Assembly: GCA_947168935.1 (NCBI GenBank)
Contig: CAMVNV010000006.1
Span: 1-56,241 of the forward strand
Length of the DNA: 56,241 nt
From: an uncultured Butyrivibrio sp.
Lineage (GTDB): Bacteria > Bacillota > Clostridia > Lachnospirales > Lachnospiraceae
Reading direction: 5' to 3'
Positions 52,320-56,241 of the stretch are shown here, piece after piece. The translations under genes were made by a program, and so were the position numbers. Every line of letters starts with the position of its first letter. Position 1 is the stretch's first letter. Below the pieces are notes generated by a model. That model worked only from the letters and a program-made list of their open reading frames with translations, had not been told where the DNA came from and ran no database searches.

Positions 52320-54095
52320 TCATTCTACATCGGCGAGGGCTTCTACATCTTCTTCGCCGGTACGGATCTTAACAACCTTACCAACGTTGTAAACGAAGAT
52401 CTTACCGTCACCAATGTGACCTGTGTAAAGTGCACGTTTTGCTGTTTCAATTACCTTATCTACAGGAATCTTGGCAACTACGATCTCCAGCTTAACCTTA
52501 GGAAGAAGTGTTGCATCCATTTCAACACCACGATATCTCTCGCCGGCGCCCTTCTGAATGCCGCATCCCATAACCTGTGTTACTGTCATACCGGTTACAC
52601 CAAGATCGTTCATAGCTTTTCTGAGCTTGTCATAACGTGAGAGCTTAGCAATGATGACAACCTTGTGGATACCGGAATCAGCTTCAGGATATGTAGGAGC
52701 TTTGACAACCTTAACAGATGCATTCTTAAGTGCTTCAGAAGCTTTATCGTATTCCCCGATACCAAGATCTGTATTTTCATTTTCCTCCATCTCCATTCCT
52801 GTGATATCCATAATGGAGAAGCCTGCATATGCAGATGAAAGACCATGTTCTGTAACATCAAGACCTGTAAGCTCTTCTTCTTCAGAAGCTCTAAGTCCAA
52901 GTGTAGCTTTGATAACTGCGAAAGTGATAACAATTGTAACTACTGTCCAAGCGATTGTTGCAAACATTCCGATGAACTGGATTCCAAGGAGCTTGAATCC
53001 GCCGCCATAGAAAAGACCTACCATCTCGTTGCCGTTTGCATCAGCAACTGCATATCCAGGAACAGAATTTGTTGAGAAAAGACCTACAGCAATTGTTCCC
53101 CAGATACCGTTCATCATGTGAACAGCTACAGCACCTACAGGATCGTCGATTCTAAGAACGTTATCAAGGAGCCATACACCAAATACTACAAGAAGTCCTG
53201 CAACTACACCAATTACGATTGAACCAAAAGCATCTACAGTATCGCAGGGAGCTGTGATAGCTACAAGACCTGCAAGTGAAGCGTTAAGACACATGGAAAC
53301 ATCAGGCTTACCATATTTGATCCATGTGAAGATCATACATACAACAGTTGCAACAGCAGGAGCAATAGTAGTTGTTACGAAGATATCACCGAGCTGTTCA
53401 AGAGAAGTAGCTGCTGCTCCGTTGAATCCATACCAGCCGAGCCAGAGAATGAATACACCAAGAGCACCGATCGGGATGTTGTGACCAGGGAAAGCATTTA
53501 CTTTAGTGATCTTACCATTTGCATCCTTAGTAAACTTACCGATACGAGGACCAAGCATCCAGGCACCGATAAGTGCACAGATACCACCAACCATGTGGAT
53601 ACAGTTAGAACCTGCGAAATCATGGAATCCCATCTGAGCAAGCCAGCCGCCGCCCCATGTCCAGTGAGCCTCAACAGGATAGATAACACCTGAGATAACA
53701 GCTGAGTATACGCAGTAAGAAATGAACTTAGTTCTTTCAGCCATAGCTCCGGATACGATAGTTGCTGTTGTTGCACAAAATACCAGGTTAAATACGAAAC
53801 CTGACCAGTCGAAATCTGAATAATGTGAGAAGATATCGAAGTTTGGAAGTCCTACAAGACCAAACAGTGCATCTTCTCCAAGGAAAAGACCAAAACCGAT
53901 TAGAATGAACATTACAGTTCCGATACAGAAGTCCATAAGGTTCTTCATGATGATATTGCCGGCGTTCTTAGCTCTGGTAAAACCTGTTTCAACCATAGCA
54001 AATCCAGCCTGCATCCAGAATACCAGTGCGGCACCTGCAAGGAACCACACACCAAATATCTGCGAGTTCACGTAAGATAGTATTTCTTCACTCAT
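52320..54095 (-). CDS. ammonium transporter fused to a PII regulator
   Basis: 591 residues. Residues 1-about 415 are an Amt channel with eleven membrane segments (GFAMVETGFTRAKNAGNIIMK near the start, GGWLAQMGFHDFAGSNCIHM, HNIPIGALGVFILWLGWYGFN). Residues about 480-591 are a complete PII (GlnB/GlnK) domain: VVIIAKLSRYDKLRKAMNDL, T-loop GCGIQKGAGERYRGVEM, LLPKVKLEIVV, GHIGDGKIFVYNV. The usual T-loop Tyr51 position reads Met/Asp (GVEMDATLLPK), so control by uridylylation is not expected. The channel end is gated by the linked PII. A GGAGG site precedes the ATG. Confidence 0.94.
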   Translation of the reverse strand: MSEEILSYVNSQIFGVWFLAGAALVFWMQAGFAMVETGFTRAKNAGNIIMKNLMDFCIGTVMFILIGFGLFLGEDALFGLVGLPNFDIFSHYSDFDWSGFVFNLVFCATTATIVSGAMAERTKFISYCVYSAVISGVIYPVEAHWTWGGGWLAQMGFHDFAGSNCIHMVGGICALIGAWMLGPRIGKFTKDANGKITKVNAFPGHNIPIGALGVFILWLGWYGFNGAAATSLEQLGDIFVTTTIAPAVATVVCMIFTWIKYGKPDVSMCLNASLAGLVAITAPCDTVDAFGSIVIGVVAGLLVVFGVWLLDNVLRIDDPVGAVAVHMMNGIWGTIAVGLFSTNSVPGYAVADANGNEMVGLFYGGGFKLLGIQFIGMFATIAWTVVTIVITFAVIKATLGLRASEEEELTGLDVTEHGLSSAYAGFSIMDITGMEMEENENTDLGIGEYDKASEALKNASVKVVKAPTYPEADSGIHKVVIIAKLSRYDKLRKAMNDLGVTGMTVTQVMGCGIQKGAGERYRGVEMDATLLPKVKLEIVVAKIPVDKVIETAKRALYTGHIGDGKIFVYNVGKVVKIRTGEEDVEALADVE

Positions 54096-54146
54096 ATTAT
54101 TTCCTCCCTAACTGAGCAAAAACTGCTCACATTTTTATCTATTAAA

Positions 54147-54185
54147 AAAGGCGCTGGTAGAGCATTTAACTCTATCAGCGCCTTT
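54147..54185 (-). terminator. glnN terminator, upstream of amt
   Basis: On the minus strand a 10-bp stem AAAGGCGCTG / CAGCGCCTTT, with a further TAGAG/CTCTA stem inside, is followed by TTTTTT. It separates the glutamine synthetase message from amt. Confidence 0.85.
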
Positions 54186-54194
54186 GCTGTATAT

Positions 54195-54293
54195 GGAAGT
54201 CGATTTGCCTCTGATAAATCGCTCTCAAAAACCCCGGAAGTCGATCTATCGAAGATAAATCGCCTTCCAGAGGTTCTCTTTTAAGAGAACCTC
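54195..54293 (-). repeat. two 28-bp repeats and a hairpin in the glnN 3' region
   Basis: Segments 54195-54222 and 54236-54263 share 22 of 28 bases (GGAAGTCGAT...GATAAATCGC), with a 41-bp period. The second can fold as GGAAG..CGAT / ATCG..CTTCC. A further perfect hairpin AGGTTCTCTT/AAGAGAACCT (54271-54292) directly follows the glnN stop. Confidence 0.6.
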
Positions 54294-54294
54294 C

Positions 54295-56241
54295 TTATTC
54301 CGAGAAGAGGAGATCTGCGTATACTGGGAATGGCCAGTACTGCTCATCTACTACTGCCTCAAGTGCATCTGAAGCCTCTCTTGCATCACTCATATCCTTA
54401 AGGATTGTCTTGTGAAGGTACTTCATAGCCTTATCAGGATCTGCAGGTACCTTTGCAAAATCTGCTTCAAGCTTGCTGCATGCAGCTGCAAGTTTATCTG
54501 TAAGGATAGCTGTATTTGTAGCTGTATTCTTTTCGTATTCAACTACAACGCCTGCTTCCTTAAGAGCAGCAGCTCTTGTGCAAAGCTCAGCAGTATAAGA
54601 TGATGCTGCAGGAAGGATCTGACGATGGATCATGTCGATCATTGTACGTGCTTCGATCTCGATTGTTGCATTGTAGGTCTCTACGTGGATAGCACCTCTT
54701 GCACGAACTTCTTCCTCTGTGTATACGTTGTTCTTTACATACAGGTCGATGTTCTTCTTTGATACATATTCGGGAAGAGCATCAGCTGTAGATACAAGGT
54801 TTGCAAGACCTCTCTTTGTAGCTTCCTTAACCCATGATGCATCATAGCCGTTACCGTTGAAGATAATTCTCTGATGATCAGTAAAGGTCTTCTTGATAAG
54901 CTTCTGAAGATCTGCCTGGAAGTTCTTGCTCTTTTCAAGCTTATCTGCAAACTCTTTAAGTTCCTGAGCCATGATAGTGTTAAGTGCAATGTTAGGACCG
55001 GAGATTGACTGTCCTGAACCAAGCATACGGAACTCAAATTTGTTACCGGTAAATGCCATAGGTGATGTACGGTTTCTATCAGTATTGTCCTGAGGAATAG
55101 AAGGAAGAACATCAATACCGATCTGAATTGAATGCTTGCCTGATCCCTTGTAGGACTTACCATTGATGATACTCTGAACTACAGCGTCAAGCTCATCACC
55201 AAGGAAAATAGAGATGATAGCTGGCGGTGCTTCCTGAGCTCCAAGTCTGTGGTCGTTACCTGCAGATGCTACAGTACATCTGAGTGCTTCCTGATATTCA
55301 TCAACACCCTTTACGAATGCTGCAAGGAAGAGAAGGAACTGAGCGTTTTCGCCTGGAGTTGAACCTGGTTTGAAGAGGTTCACACCTGTATCTGTAGAAA
55401 GTGACCAGTTATCATGCTTACCTGATCCGTTTACTCCTGCGAATGGCTTCTCGTGAAGAAGACATACAAAACCGTGTCTGTCAGCAACCTTCTTCATGAT
55501 CTCCATTGCAAGCTGGTTCTGATCGCAGGCTGCGTTAGCACCTGAGTATACAGGAGCCATCTCATGCTGAGAAGGAGCAACCTCGTTATGCTTAGTCTTG
55601 GAAAGAACACCAACCTTCCAAAGCTCTTCATCAAGGTCCTTCATGTAAGCAGCAACTCTTGGCTTGAGCTGTCCGAAATAGTGATCTTCAAGTTCCTGTC
55701 CGCGTGGTGGCTTGATACCAAAAAGGGTACGACCTGTAAGCTTTAAGTCTTCACGCTGATTGTAAAGTTCCTTATCTACAAGGAAGTATTCCTGCTCTGG
55801 ACCAACCTGAGCAAGTACACGTTTACTATCTGTATCTCCGAAGAGTCTTAAGATTCTGATAGCCTGTCTTGATACCTCATCCATAGAACGAAGAAGAGGA
55901 GTCTTCTTATCAAGAGCCTGTCCTGAATATGAGCAGAAGATTGTAGGAATGCAAAGTGATCCATCTTTAATGAAAGCAAAAGATGTAGGATCCCATGCTG
56001 TATATCCTCTTGCTTCGAATGTTGCACGAAGACCTCCTGAAGGGAAAGAAGAAGCATCGGGCTCACCTCTTACAAGCTCCTTACCTGAGAAGTCCATAAC
56101 GATCTTGCCGCCGCCTGCAGGAGAAATAAAGCTGTCGTGCTTTTCTGCGGTAACACCTGTCATTGGCTGGAACCAGTGTGTATAGTGTGTTGCTCCCTTT
56201 TCTACAGCCCACTGTTTCATAGCCTGAGCAATCTCATTTGC
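54295..56241 (-). CDS. glnN: glutamine synthetase type III, 5' end outside the window
   Basis: 649 codons are present and the frame stays open to the window edge ([11 protein letters not shown]...), so about 50 N-terminal residues are missing; GSIII is about 700. GSIII landmarks: [75 protein letters not shown]. It makes glutamine from glutamate, ammonium and ATP as a dodecamer. Its place upstream of amt-PII in the same direction points to joint use in ammonium assimilation. Confidence 0.95.
   Translation of the reverse strand, partial: ANEIAQAMKQWAVEKGATHYTHWFQPMTGVTAEKHDSFISPAGGGKIVMDFSGKELVRGEPDASSFPSGGLRATFEARGYTAWDPTSFAFIKDGSLCIPTIFCSYSGQALDKKTPLLRSMDEVSRQAIRILRLFGDTDSKRVLAQVGPEQEYFLVDKELYNQREDLKLTGRTLFGIKPPRGQELEDHYFGQLKPRVAAYMKDLDEELWKVGVLSKTKHNEVAPSQHEMAPVYSGANAACDQNQLAMEIMKKVADRHGFVCLLHEKPFAGVNGSGKHDNWSLSTDTGVNLFKPGSTPGENAQFLLFLAAFVKGVDEYQEALRCTVASAGNDHRLGAQEAPPAIISIFLGDELDAVVQSIINGKSYKGSGKHSIQIGIDVLPSIPQDNTDRNRTSPMAFTGNKFEFRMLGSGQSISGPNIALNTIMAQELKEFADKLEKSKNFQADLQKLIKKTFTDHQRIIFNGNGYDASWVKEATKRGLANLVSTADALPEYVSKKNIDLYVKNNVYTEEEVRARGAIHVETYNATIEIEARTMIDMIHRQILPAASSYTAELCTRAAALKEAGVVVEYEKNTATNTAILTDKLAAACSKLEADFAKVPADPDKAMKYLHKTILKDMSDAREASDALEAVVDEQYWPFPVYADLLFSE

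Noticed and set aside
1-56241. CRISPR array
   Set aside because: No run of three or more regularly spaced direct repeats was seen. The tandem pairs near amt, glnN and jetC have only two imperfect units.

Overview
The window looks like chromosome of a rumen/gut Lachnospiraceae bacterium, most likely Butyrivibrio. The base composition is low to moderate GC, Shine-Dalgarno sites are strong GGAGG types, and TTG/GTG starts are used. A feruloyl-esterase gene (35633-36379) recalls Est1E of B. proteoclasticus closely, down to the numbering of its catalytic triad (S105/D197/H225). A GH120 beta-xylosidase fits a xylan degrader. Most of the window is core or metabolic sequence with a few accessory islands.

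Layout. 1-815: right end of an IS200/IS605-type tnpB element that has split a radical-SAM (spore-photoproduct-lyase-like) gene. 933-3207: methyltransferase, Nudix hydrolase and ANT(6)-like nucleotidyltransferase. 3269-7569: a complete FMN-riboswitch-controlled riboflavin operon (ribD-ribE-ribBA-ribH). 7434-9906: a flagellin with an inserted zinc-metalloprotease domain (flagellinolysin), followed by a zinc-ribbon protein, with a sigma-28-like promoter and a CsrA-type leader hairpin. 10106-15356: GH120 beta-xylosidase, a U32-peptidase-like protein and an unassigned TIM-barrel-like protein. 16118-25361: a LysR regulator, an oligopeptide-type ABC transporter with an M42 aminopeptidase, and the sulfhydrylase MetY. 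The transporter and metY promoters carry the same operator at the same distance from the same -10 element. 25639-30359: cysteine desulfurase, MnmA, and an amino-acid ABC transporter whose fused binding domain appears circularly permuted. 30494-33275: DUF975 protein and an OmpR/HK two-component system with likely autoregulation. 33498-38771: phosphoesterase, exonuclease III, a broken XRE gene, feruloyl esterase, a hypothetical protein and a MATE exporter. 39344-43549: Lon-like AAA+ protein, ProA and a lipoprotein. 43715-50654: a secreted transglutaminase-like protein followed by JetA-JetB-JetC (Wadjet/MksBEF-type SMC complex) with no JetD nuclease gene in the window. 50734-56241: tRNA-Ser(CGA), a two-repeat secreted protein, an Amt-PII fusion and glutamine synthetase III (cut by the window end).

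How parts work together. Riboflavin synthesis is shut off by FMN through a terminator-type riboswitch. The LysR regulator probably coordinates peptide uptake, peptide hydrolysis and sulfide assimilation as a sulfur/methionine response. Cysteine desulfurase plus MnmA supply tRNA 2-thiouridine. Amt-PII and GSIII form an ammonium-assimilation pair. The strongest candidates for unusual biology are JetABC without JetD, the permuted binding-protein/permease fusion, the flagellinolysin with its regulatory leader, and the shared LysR operator geometry.
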